The position numbers and the translations under genes are program-made. Source: an uncultured Methanomassiliicoccales archaeon (GTDB lineage Archaea; Thermoplasmatota; Thermoplasmata; Methanomassiliicoccales; Methanomethylophilaceae). From it: a stretch of DNA of 64,000 nucleotides. The DNA lies in contig CAKUXX010000001.1 of assembly GCA_934702355.1 (NCBI GenBank), forward strand, positions 1 to 64,000. The letters are read 5' to 3'. The notes beneath the pieces were generated by a model that saw only the letters and a list, made by a program, of their open reading frames with translations, was not told the origin of the DNA and ran no database searches. This document shows, in pieces, positions 33,984 through 41,705 of this stretch. The first letter of the stretch is position 1. The number at the start of each line of letters is the position of its first letter.

Positions 33984-34631
33984 ATGGGAAGGGAGGAAAT
34001 ACTCAAGGAACTGTCAGACGCAGTAGTCGCCTGCCACCCCGAAGCTGCAAAGGCAGCAGCCGAGAAGGCCCTGAAGGAAGGGGTCGACCCCGTCGATGCG
34101 ATCAACAACGGACTGGTCGTCGGCATGGGGATAATCGGTGACAACTATGCCGAGAGGAAGATGTACCTGCCCCAGGTACTCGTTGCGGCGCACAGCATGT
34201 ACGAAGGTTTGGATGTCCTTCTGCCCGCAATACCTAAGGGGGACCTCGCCGACAGCAAGACAGCGATCACGGCTGTCGTGCAGGGAGATGTCCACGACAT
34301 CGGAAAGAACATCGTCAAGACCATGCTCACGGCAGGGGGCTTCATCGTCAACGACCTGGGAAGGGATGTGTCGCCGAACATCATCGCCGAGACAGCCAAG
34401 TCGGACGGAGTGGACGTCGCCTGCCTCAGTACGCTTATGACCCCGACCATGGACAACATGGAGTCCGCGGTCAGGAAGATCATCGAGAACGGATACCGCG
34501 ACAAGTGCATCATCACCATCGGCGGACCGCCGACATCCGAAGCATTCGCGAAGGAGATCGGAGCGGACCACAGGGATGAGAACGCACAGGCCTGCGTGAA
34601 GTACCTGAAGACAAGAATGGAGGGAGAGTAA
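33984..34631 (+). CDS. Methylotrophic corrinoid protein (MttC/MtbC/MtmC family)
   Basis: 215 residues. The N-terminal helical cap is 'AAAEKALKEGVDPVDAINNGLVVGMGIIGDNYAERKMYLPQVLVAA'. A Rossmann-like B12 domain follows with 'GDVHDIGKN', whose His is the lower cobalt ligand, and 'CIITIGGPPTSEAFAKEIGAD'. A strong Shine-Dalgarno (ATAGGAGG) is present. The methylcobamide:CoM methyltransferase gene follows after one base. No substrate-specific methyltransferase is adjacent, so the methyl donor is unknown. Confidence 0.9.
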   Translation: MGREEILKELSDAVVACHPEAAKAAAEKALKEGVDPVDAINNGLVVGMGIIGDNYAERKMYLPQVLVAAHSMYEGLDVLLPAIPKGDLADSKTAITAVVQGDVHDIGKNIVKTMLTAGGFIVNDLGRDVSPNIIAETAKSDGVDVACLSTLMTPTMDNMESAVRKIIENGYRDKCIITIGGPPTSEAFAKEIGADHRDENAQACVKYLKTRMEGE

Positions 34632-34632
34632 A

Positions 34633-35667
34633 ATGAGCATGACATGCAGGGAAAGGGTCCTCGGAGCATTGAAGCAGGAACCCATGGACAGGCCGCCGGT
34701 GGCGATCTTCACCACCTGCGACACCATCGGCATGATGAAGGCCTGCGGATCCAGTTGGCCAGAGGCCCACAGCGACCCCGAGAAGATGGCCACCCTGGGA
34801 TGCGCCCAGGCGGACTACTTCGGACTCGAATCCGTCAGAGCGGGATTCTGCCTCACAGAGGAGGCCGAAGCTCTGGGATGCCCGATCGACATGGGGACCG
34901 CGACATCATCCCCCATGCTGAAGGGACATCCGTTCACATACAACCCCATGAAGAAGATCTACGACGAGCCCGAGGACGCGAACCTCCCGGACATCGACGA
35001 CTTCCTGAACACGGGAAGGGTGAAGACCGCCATAGACGCGATGGCGATCATGCAGAGGACCCACGGAGAGGACTACTGCATCATCGGAGGCAACACGGGT
35101 CCGTTCACACTCACGGGACATCTGCTGAACACGGAGAACCTCGTCTACTCGGTCTGGACCGAGCCGGACAGGGCGAACAAGTGGGTGAACGCCATCACCC
35201 CGTACTGCAAGGCCTTCGGACAGGCCATGCTGGACAACGGAGCGGATGTCATCCAGATGTCCGAACCTTCGGCATCCACTGACATCCTCGCACCGTCGGA
35301 CTTCCCGATCCAGTCGGGACAGTACGTCAAGAGGTGCCTCGGAGAGCTGAAGGGACATACCGTCCTCCATATCTGCGGAGACTCGGAGCACATCATCCCG
35401 TACATGTACGACACAGGTGTGGACGGAATATCCGTAGAGGAGAAGGTCGACCCGTACCTGGCGGTCAAGGTCGCCAACAAGAGGGGGGCCCTCATAGGAA
35501 ACGTGGGATGCGCATTCCCGCTGTACAAGGGAACCCCGGCAGATGTCATCGAAGCGGCCCAGAGGAGCAGGGACGCAGGGTTCAACAGCATATCCGCAGG
35601 CTGCGGAGTGCCGATCGGAACCCCCGACGACAACATACGCGCCCTGGTCAAGGCGATCAAGGGCTGA
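34633..35667 (+). CDS. Methylcobamide:coenzyme M methyltransferase (MtaA/MtbA family)
   Basis: 344 residues with the uroporphyrinogen-decarboxylase fold. 'RERVLGALKQEPMDRPPV' is the family start. The zinc ligands are H246-x-C248 in 'LHICGD' and C324 in 'SAGCGVPIGTP', the set that binds and activates CoM thiol in MtaA/MtbA. It moves the methyl group from the corrinoid protein to CoM, giving the substrate of methyl-CoM reductase. It is encoded one base after the corrinoid gene. MtaA versus MtbA cannot be settled by eye. Confidence 0.88.
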   Translation: MSMTCRERVLGALKQEPMDRPPVAIFTTCDTIGMMKACGSSWPEAHSDPEKMATLGCAQADYFGLESVRAGFCLTEEAEALGCPIDMGTATSSPMLKGHPFTYNPMKKIYDEPEDANLPDIDDFLNTGRVKTAIDAMAIMQRTHGEDYCIIGGNTGPFTLTGHLLNTENLVYSVWTEPDRANKWVNAITPYCKAFGQAMLDNGADVIQMSEPSASTDILAPSDFPIQSGQYVKRCLGELKGHTVLHICGDSEHIIPYMYDTGVDGISVEEKVDPYLAVKVANKRGALIGNVGCAFPLYKGTPADVIEAAQRSRDAGFNSISAGCGVPIGTPDDNIRALVKAIKG

Positions 35668-35793
35668 CGGCGGTCTTTGAGCAACCGCCGAAACATTCCC
35701 GCGACAGACGGAGACTCCTGCCTCCGGCTGTCGTCGGGATCCTTTATCAAACCCCGATCAGGCAATCATCTGTTCTGATGGTCGGGATGTTTC

Positions 35794-35889
35794 TCAGTAA
35801 GAGTTGAGGATGTCGATTATCCTCTTGCAGACAAACGGATTGACGAACAGAGATGCGATGAGAATGTTCGTATCGAGGTTCGTTACCAT
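35794..35889 (-). pseudogene. N-terminal fragment of a PIN-domain protein
   Basis: A 31-codon frame on the minus strand begins MVTNLDTNILIASLFVNP and ends after 'CKRIIDILNSY'. 'LDTNILIASLF.NP' followed by 'II..L' is the start of a PIN-domain ribonuclease (VapC or COG1569 type). The remaining 100 or so residues are absent. GGTGAT precedes the start codon. It looks like a remnant of a toxin gene. Confidence 0.4.
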
Positions 35890-35940
35890 CACATCACCTA
35901 CATCCTGTATGAGAGCAGGAGTCTGCTGGACATCGTTCCG

Positions 35941-36002
35941 TTAATTGCGTCTGCGCAACTATGATTTCTCTTAATTGCGTAAAACGCCTTTTTCGCAATT
36001 AA
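35941..36002 (+). repeat. Clustered AATTGCG repeats (possible operator)
   Basis: TTAATTGCGT occurs at 35941-35950 and 35971-35980 (30-base period). The inverse, CGCAATTAA, is at 35994-36002, so the second and third elements form an inverted repeat. They lie about 450 bases before the APC permease start. Confidence 0.4.
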
Positions 36003-36456
36003 TATTTAAAGAGTATTTAAAGAGACCAGCCGACACAATGGCTGATCCAATTCTTTGCCGAACTCACTCTCCATCGATCTGCGTCGACCATATCTGTTGT
36101 GATAATATGTCAAATATCTTAAAAACATAGAAACTTCGATGCTTCTGATATATTAAGGTCACCCAATTAACAAGCATTTTGATATTTCCATATATAATTC
36201 TATCTGATAGAATATGGATATTGACAAGAAATATTAAATATGACTATTTTATACAACGCAGATTCGGATAAATATGTCAACTCTTCCACATTATAATATT
36301 TAAAATATTCGAATCTTTAAAATACTCTGCTCCGAGATATTTGAATATTGAGAAATCCGAACTCGATCGGAACTTCTCATAATCGCACGATTGGGAAATT
36401 GCGCTGATACCAACGGATGGGAATCCATCCGACCGATGCTTAATAGGAGGATAAGC

Positions 36457-38265
36457 ATGTCAAAACATGGAGTAAGAATTTTGGCTGAAGGAAACAGCCA
36501 TTCGTCGGGCTGGGGTCAGGAGGGCTCCGGTCTGATGAAGTCCATAGATTGGAAGCAAGGGATGATCATCGCGATGGGTGTCCCCATCCTGATCCTTCCC
36601 GGGATCTATGATATTGCCGGTACCGCATGGGGTCTGAGTATTTTCATCTGGACCATCTCCGTTCTGCAGGGATTCGCTCAGAATCTCGCGATAGGAGAGA
36701 TGGCATCCACCCTTGAAACACCCGGAATAGGCGGTTGTGCACAGAAAGTATTCACGAAACCGAATGGCGGGCGCTATGGTTTAGGAAAGTTCATAGGTGC
36801 CTTCACGGCATGGTCGTATTGGTTCACATGGACACCCGTCATTCCCATCTTCACGTGCACTTCGGTCGATTACATAACGAAGTACCTCGAATACGGATTG
36901 GGGATGGACCCTCTGAGCGACACCGCGATGCTGATGTTCCAGCTTCTGCTCGGAGCGACGATATTCAGTGTCATCGTGTACGTGGGCTCGAAGGGACTGT
37001 CCGGAGGGGCGAAGCTCGGTCTCATCCTTGCGCTCGTCGCGATCCTTCCGCTTCTCGTGGTCATCACTCTCCCTCTCCTCGGTCTGACCGTCGGAGGAGG
37101 GGAGCTCAACGGATTCTCCCTCGATCTCATCGTGGAGAACCTCACGCCGCCCGGATGGAACTGGGGTATCAACGACCTCATGATGGTCTTCGGAATGTTC
37201 GCTTACGCCCAGTGGTGCGCATGCGCATGGGAGTCCACCGCCACATACGGTGCCGAGTACAAGAACCCCGGAAAGGACCTTCCCAAGGCCATGATCTCAG
37301 CCGGACTCATCTGTCTGGCCATGTACTTCATCGTGCCCTTCGTCGTCTATGGTATGATGGATCCCGGCATGATAGAGCAGTGGGGCATCTCCACACTCTA
37401 CCCGATCGCCGAATACGACTTCGGTTCGATCGGACTGATCATCGCACTGATCCTGCTCGTATCAGGAATGGTCATGCTCATCCAGACCGCGTTCCTCGGT
37501 TCGTCCAGAACGCTTTACTTCATGGGACACGAGGGCAACATGCCCAAGGTGTTCACCGTCACGAACAAGAACGGGGCACCGCTGGTGGCCATGGCGTTCC
37601 AGTTCATGATGGGATTGATCTTCATCGTCATCATCCACTTCGGTTCCGTGGGAATGATCCTTGCGGCATCGTCGTTCGGATTCTCGTTCGCATTGGGAAT
37701 GGGAATGCTGGCATTCATAGTCTCCAGGAGAAACCCCAGGTTCAAGGACCTGGAGCGGCCGTACAAGGCACCCAAGGGATGGTTCTACGTCGCATGCTTC
37801 CTGATGGTCTATCAGTTCTTCGTGCTGATCCCGTGTCTCGCCTACTGGTGTATCAACGGGGGTATCGAGAACGGATTCATGTCCGTCATCATCGGTGCGG
37901 TCATCCTGCTGTCCTACATCCCGCTGTGGCTGTCGCTGCAGTTCATCAGCGGAAGGAACGATGAGAAGTGCTTCGTCTGCAAGAGGACGGTGGATGATTA
38001 CAACGCATACATCACCAGCGTGAAGCACCTTGACCTCGCCGAGAAGGAGGACATCCTTCCCGAGATGGATGCGCTTCCTGTGATGCTCGTGGGTAACTCG
38101 GTGATAACGCTGTGCCCCATATGCTACGAGCTCACGTTCGGATTCTCGTCCGATCCGGAGGAGAAGACCACAGGGCACAAGAAGAGTCTCAGTCTGATAG
38201 CCGACCCGATCTTCGTGACGGATGAGGAGAAGGACAAGGAGGATGCTTCAGAGAGCCCGAGTTGA
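36457..38265 (+). CDS. APC-superfamily amino acid/amine permease with Cys-rich C-terminal domain
   Basis: 602 residues from ATG 36457 (ATAGGAGG upstream). About twelve membrane helices; the first is 'GMIIAMGVPILILPGIYDIAG'. 'GFAQNLAIGEMASTLETPGIGGCAQKVF' and 'YKNPGKDLPKAMI' fit the APC family, to which some methylamine permeases of methanogens belong. After the last helix a cytoplasmic domain of about 100 residues has two CxxC pairs, 'CFVCKR' and 'CPICYE', about 50 residues apart, probably binding a metal. That domain is not usual for APC permeases. The location beside methylotrophy genes suggests methylamine or amino-acid uptake. Confidence 0.85.
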   Translation: MSKHGVRILAEGNSHSSGWGQEGSGLMKSIDWKQGMIIAMGVPILILPGIYDIAGTAWGLSIFIWTISVLQGFAQNLAIGEMASTLETPGIGGCAQKVFTKPNGGRYGLGKFIGAFTAWSYWFTWTPVIPIFTCTSVDYITKYLEYGLGMDPLSDTAMLMFQLLLGATIFSVIVYVGSKGLSGGAKLGLILALVAILPLLVVITLPLLGLTVGGGELNGFSLDLIVENLTPPGWNWGINDLMMVFGMFAYAQWCACAWESTATYGAEYKNPGKDLPKAMISAGLICLAMYFIVPFVVYGMMDPGMIEQWGISTLYPIAEYDFGSIGLIIALILLVSGMVMLIQTAFLGSSRTLYFMGHEGNMPKVFTVTNKNGAPLVAMAFQFMMGLIFIVIIHFGSVGMILAASSFGFSFALGMGMLAFIVSRRNPRFKDLERPYKAPKGWFYVACFLMVYQFFVLIPCLAYWCINGGIENGFMSVIIGAVILLSYIPLWLSLQFISGRNDEKCFVCKRTVDDYNAYITSVKHLDLAEKEDILPEMDALPVMLVGNSVITLCPICYELTFGFSSDPEEKTTGHKKSLSLIADPIFVTDEEKDKEDASESPS

Positions 38266-38274
38266 ATGAAGATG

Positions 38275-38320
38275 CCCCGTCGGTGCGGAGCTTCTGCTGA
38301 AGAGTTCCGTGCCGACGGGG
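38275..38320 (+). terminator. Long hairpin after the APC permease gene
   Basis: A 15-bp stem (38275-38289 with 38306-38320) containing two G-U pairs, located 9 bases after the stop and followed by GAAAACCCC. Likely a 3'-end structure. Confidence 0.5.
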
Positions 38321-38498
38321 GAAAACCCCTTCCCCACCCTCGTCTGTCGCGGCCGATGCATGGTTGTGACATTTTCGATTACTTTGCACATGTGACGATC
38401 GGGGCATTACATTCATCGTGATCCTGCCCGTCGGACCTATGCAGATGCCAATTCCATGGCCGGGTCGCACCCGCTCCGCAACAGACTACCTGCCCCGT

Positions 38499-38954
38499 TC
38501 AGCAGAGCTCTGTCGTCCAGTTGAGTTCTTGGATCCTTGTGTCCGTGACGCGGATGTCCTTGGATATCCCGTCTATCTGCCTCATCAGCTCCCTAACGTT
38601 GACCGTGCTGATCACCCTGATCTCCGATGAGGAGTGCCTGCTCACGGTACAACTTGCTTCGTTCACGAAGGTCCTGAGGATGTCCGCTTTGCGCATCATG
38701 ACGTCGCGATGCGCTATCAGGGATGTTATCGTCGTACCGTCATCGGTAACGGTGCGGCTGTTGGTCATGTTGATCCTGCAGATGAGGTCCTCGAGCTGCG
38801 ATGTGACGGAATCGAGCTCGGACATGAGTTCGGAGGGGTCCTCTCCGGGATCGTCGCCCTCCTGCACCTTGGAGTTGTTCACGAGCCTCTCCTGGAGGTG
38901 GTACAGCCTCTGGTTCAGATCGGCCCGCATCTTAAGGGCCTCGGCTAGCTTCAT
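38499..38954 (-). CDS. DIP1984-family protein
   Basis: 151 residues. 'MKLAEALKMRADLNQRLYHLQERL', 'NSKVQEGDDPGEDP', 'LICRINMTNSRT', 'SSSEIRVISTVNV' and the terminal 'TRIQELNWTTEL' match the small coiled-coil DIP1984 family, known from bacteria and archaea with no firmly established function. Long helices suggest an oligomer. It stands alone. Confidence 0.8.
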   Translation of the reverse strand: MKLAEALKMRADLNQRLYHLQERLVNNSKVQEGDDPGEDPSELMSELDSVTSQLEDLICRINMTNSRTVTDDGTTITSLIAHRDVMMRKADILRTFVNEASCTVSRHSSSEIRVISTVNVRELMRQIDGISKDIRVTDTRIQELNWTTELC

Positions 38955-39015
38955 GAAGGCTGCAACGGTGTGGGGAATCTTAACCTTCCTATCGGAAGGA
39001 CGGAAAAAGGAAAAT

Positions 39016-39036
39016 GGTCCGCCGCTTGGACGGACC
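39016..39036 (-). terminator. Hairpin with T-run after the PHP gene
   Basis: On the minus strand GGTCCGTC pairs with GGCGGACC (one mismatch), followed by a T-rich tract. It is the likely end of the hisB-hisF-hisIE-PHP transcript. Confidence 0.55.
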
Positions 39037-39045
39037 TGAATTGTT

Positions 39046-39696
39046 TCAGGCTATCCTGCGGACGGCCTCGTAGGGTGTGACGTACAGCGCCTTGTCGGCC
39101 TCTGCGGGAGTGAGTCCCGCTCCGAGGGCGACGACCCTTGCGGCGGCATCGTCCATCAGGTTCTCGGGCTGGTGCGTATCGGAATCGATCACCATGTCCG
39201 CGCCCACGGCCCTTGCCATGTTGACCACGTGACCGTTGGTGATGTTGTGGCCGGCCCTGCCGGTCACCTCCAGGATGACGCCGTTGTCCTTCGCGAGCTG
39301 CGCCTCCTCCATGGTTATGAAACCGGGATGGGCGAGGACATCAATCTCGGGATCCTCCGCGGATGCCCTGTTGGTCCCCGGCGCGACGGGTTCCGTCACT
39401 GTCTCCCCGTGGACGACGATCCACTCGGCACCTGCCTTCCTGGCCATCATGGCCACCTTGTTGATCTTGGAAGGCGGAACGTGCGTAATCTCCACGCCCG
39501 GGATCACGCGGATGTAGTCCTCCGCGAGCTCTACGGCCTTGGCGACGTTGCTCGCCACGAACTCCACGTTGGTCATGTCCACGTGGTCGGTGATGGCGAT
39601 GAGGTCGTGCCCCAGGACCATCGCCCTGCGGACCAGCTCCGCGGGGATGAGCTCCCCGTCGCTGTAGACCGTGTGGGTGTGGAGATCGGCTCTCAT
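39046..39696 (-). CDS. PHP-domain phosphoesterase, probable histidinol-phosphatase
   Basis: 216 residues from ATG 39696. PHP metal ligands are visible in 'DLHTHTVYSDGEL', 'AITDHVDM', 'IPGVEITHV', 'VVHGE', 'DVLAHPGF' and 'DSDTHQPENL'. It overlaps hisIE by 4 bases (ATGA) and is last in a his gene cluster. No other histidinol-phosphate phosphatase is seen, so a histidinol-phosphatase role is likely though unproven; other PHP phosphoesterases look similar. Confidence 0.8.
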   Translation of the reverse strand: MRADLHTHTVYSDGELIPAELVRRAMVLGHDLIAITDHVDMTNVEFVASNVAKAVELAEDYIRVIPGVEITHVPPSKINKVAMMARKAGAEWIVVHGETVTEPVAPGTNRASAEDPEIDVLAHPGFITMEEAQLAKDNGVILEVTGRAGHNITNGHVVNMARAVGADMVIDSDTHQPENLMDDAAARVVALGAGLTPAEADKALYVTPYEAVRRIA

Positions 39697-40298
39697 TGGG
39701 CCCTCTCCCACAGCTTGCGGTAGACCTCGTTCATCGGAACTCCGGTCTTCTCTATAGCAACCATGGTGTGATAGATGAGGTCGGCGATCTCCCAGGCCTC
39801 CTCTTCGGTGTCCTTGTCCTTGATGGCCAGGACGACCTCTGCGGCCTCCTCGACGATCTTCTTGCACATCTTGGTCTCGTCGCTGTAAAGCTTGCAGGTG
39901 TAGCTGTCCTCCTGGGGGTTCTCGAGACGGTCCTTCAGGACCCTCTTGAGATCCGGGAGGATCGCCATGGTCTCCTCGGTGCTTCCGTAGACCAGCTGGT
40001 TGAAGCATGAGGGTGTTCCCGTGTGGCATGCGATGCCACCGATCTGCTCGACCCTCGCCAGGAGGGTGTCTCCGTCGCAGTCCTTCTGGAGCGACTTGAT
40101 CTTCTGGAGGTGTCCGGACTCCTCGCCCTTCTTCCAGAGCTTCTGCCTGCTCCTGGACCAGAAGTGCGTGTAACCGGTCTCTACCATCTTGTCGACGGCT
40201 TCCTCGTTCGCCCATGCGACCATGAGGACCTCGTTGGTGATCCAATCCTGGACGACCACGGGAATCAGCCCTTTCTCGTCATATTTGAGTCCTATCAT
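39693..40298 (-). CDS. hisIE: Bifunctional phosphoribosyl-AMP cyclohydrolase / phosphoribosyl-ATP pyrophosphatase
   Basis: 201 residues. The HisI domain (1 to about 105) has 'GLIPVVVQDW', 'MVAWANEEAV', 'HFWSRSRQKLWKKGEESGH' and metal-binding 'DCDGDTLL' with 'CHTGTPSCF'. The HisE domain (about 110 to the end) has 'EDSYTCKLY' and 'KKIVEEAAEVVLA' with an ExxE pyrophosphatase motif. The fused form performs steps 2 and 3 of histidine synthesis. The ATG overlaps the hisF stop. Confidence 0.93.
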   Translation of the reverse strand: MIGLKYDEKGLIPVVVQDWITNEVLMVAWANEEAVDKMVETGYTHFWSRSRQKLWKKGEESGHLQKIKSLQKDCDGDTLLARVEQIGGIACHTGTPSCFNQLVYGSTEETMAILPDLKRVLKDRLENPQEDSYTCKLYSDETKMCKKIVEEAAEVVLAIKDKDTEEEAWEIADLIYHTMVAIEKTGVPMNEVYRKLWERAQ

Positions 40299-41047
40299 CT
40301 GACCACGATCCCCCTGTCCTTGAGGTACTGTTTGACCTCTCCGACGGTGCATTCGTTGTAATGGAATATCGATGCCGCCAGCGCAGCGGACGCTCCTGTC
40401 TGGGAGAACACATCGTAGATGTGCTCCATGCTTCCGCATCCGCCCGAAGCTATGACGGGGATGCTGACCTCATCTGATACTGCGGCTGTGAGTGCTATGT
40501 CGTATCCGGTCTTGACTCCGTCTGCATCCATCGATGTGAGGAGTATCTCTCCTGCGCCCAGGTCCTCGGCCTTCTTGGCCCATTCTACGGCATCTATGCC
40601 TGCGGACCTCGTTCCGCCGTGCGTGAAGACCTCCCAGTGGTCCCCGACCTTCTTGGCATCCACAGCAACTACGACGCACTGCCTTCCGAAGCTGTCGGCG
40701 CATTCGCTGATGATCGACGGGTCCTTCACCGCAGCAGAGTTTACGGACACCTTGTCCGCTCCGGCGTTGAGGGCGTCCCTCATATCGTCAACAGAACGGA
40801 TCCCTCCTCCGACAGTCAGGGGCACGAACAGGTTGCTCGCAGTCTCGGATACGATGTCGAGCATGGTCTGCCTTGTCTCGAGGGATGCGGTGATGTCGAG
40901 GAACGTGATCTCATCGGCGCCCTGCTTCTCGTATTCGACGGCCATCTCGGGGGGATGTCCGACCTCGCGGAGTCCCTGGAAGTTGATACCTTTGACCACC
41001 TTCCCGCCTTTGACATCAAGACACGGTATGATCCTCTTCGTCAGCAT
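40295..41047 (-). CDS. hisF: Imidazole glycerol phosphate synthase cyclase subunit
   Basis: 250 residues. TIM barrel with 'RIIPCLDVKGGKVVKGINF' (catalytic Asp), 'LTVGGGIRSVDD', 'DKVSVNSAAV' and 'EILLTSMDADGVKTGYD' (second catalytic Asp), ending 'PVIASGGCGSMEH'. It pairs with HisH, which is encoded 6 kb away in the second his cluster. It overlaps hisIE by 4 bases. Confidence 0.95.
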   Translation of the reverse strand: MLTKRIIPCLDVKGGKVVKGINFQGLREVGHPPEMAVEYEKQGADEITFLDITASLETRQTMLDIVSETASNLFVPLTVGGGIRSVDDMRDALNAGADKVSVNSAAVKDPSIISECADSFGRQCVVVAVDAKKVGDHWEVFTHGGTRSAGIDAVEWAKKAEDLGAGEILLTSMDADGVKTGYDIALTAAVSDEVSIPVIASGGCGSMEHIYDVFSQTGASAALAASIFHYNECTVGEVKQYLKDRGIVVR

Positions 41048-41051
41048 GTTA

Positions 41052-41600
41052 TCACTCGATTACCTCGCGGTCCTTCGTACTGAGCTCGGTCTCCCTCCTG
41101 CGGAGGGCCTCTGACAGAGCCTTTCCTGTCGCTTTGAACCCGGCCTCGACGATGTGGTGCTCGTCGAATCCCCTTATCTGCACGATGTGCAGCGTCATCC
41201 CTGCGGACATAGCGAAGCTGCGCATGAAGTGGATGTACAGCGGATCGGGCATGTCCACATCGGCGTACGGCCTGTCGACCAGGTCCAGCGAGGACATCAC
41301 CAGTGCGTCATCCATCGGGATGACCGCTGTGGCCATCCTCTCTATGGGATCGTCTCCCATGGCGGCCCTCATGGCCTTTCCGAGGGTGATCGCCACATCT
41401 TCGATTATATGGTGGTCGTTGTCTCCGGAGGCCCTGAGCCTCAGATCGAATCCCGCATACCTGGCCAGCGTCTCCGTCATGTGCTTCAGGAACTGTATGT
41501 CGCACTCGACGTCGAACTGCCCGGTACCGTCTATGTTCAGTTCCACGGAGACCTTCGTCTCCCTGGTGCTGCGCTCGATGGTGGACGTCCTGGCATTCAT
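41052..41600 (-). CDS. hisB: Imidazoleglycerol-phosphate dehydratase
   Basis: 182 residues from ATG 41600. 'STRETKVSVELNIDGTG', 'FLKHMTETLARY', 'DNDHHIIEDVAITLGKA' and 'FDEHHIVEAGFKATGKAL' carry the paired His/Glu manganese ligands of the family. It is the first gene of the downstream his cluster, divergent from the nitrogenase-like operon. Confidence 0.94.
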   Translation of the reverse strand: MNARTSTIERSTRETKVSVELNIDGTGQFDVECDIQFLKHMTETLARYAGFDLRLRASGDNDHHIIEDVAITLGKAMRAAMGDDPIERMATAVIPMDDALVMSSLDLVDRPYADVDMPDPLYIHFMRSFAMSAGMTLHIVQIRGFDEHHIVEAGFKATGKALSEALRRRETELSTKDREVIE

Positions 41601-41673
41601 AGCACGACATCGTACGCCGCGCCGATACATAAATGCACGTCAGAGCCTGCATGAACAGCAGGGGCCGGCAGTA

Positions 41674-41692
41674 ATTGGATTATATATCCAAT
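41674..41692 (+). promoter_or_regulatory. ATTGGAT-N5-ATCCAAT operator on the nitrogenase-like operon promoter
   Basis: Perfect 7-bp inverted repeat with a 5-base TATAT spacer, so the TATA element sits inside it. The GTG start codon is 13 bases beyond its right edge, implying a leaderless mRNA. The same 19-bp design occurs at 60120-60138 before the ABC importer. Confidence 0.7.
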
Positions 41693-41705
41693 ATGATTAC
41701 GGACC

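Larger units (their letters stand above)
35668..36456. other. 789-bp AT-rich intergenic region with a gene fragment and repeats
   Basis: The left third holds a minus-strand PIN-domain fragment. From about 35940 the sequence becomes strikingly AT-rich and contains TTAATTGCGT repeats, an 'AATATTTAAAATATT' palindrome near 36295 and several TATA-like runs. No tRNA or intact gene was seen. It holds the promoter of the APC permease and may be the scar of an insertion. Confidence 0.55.
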
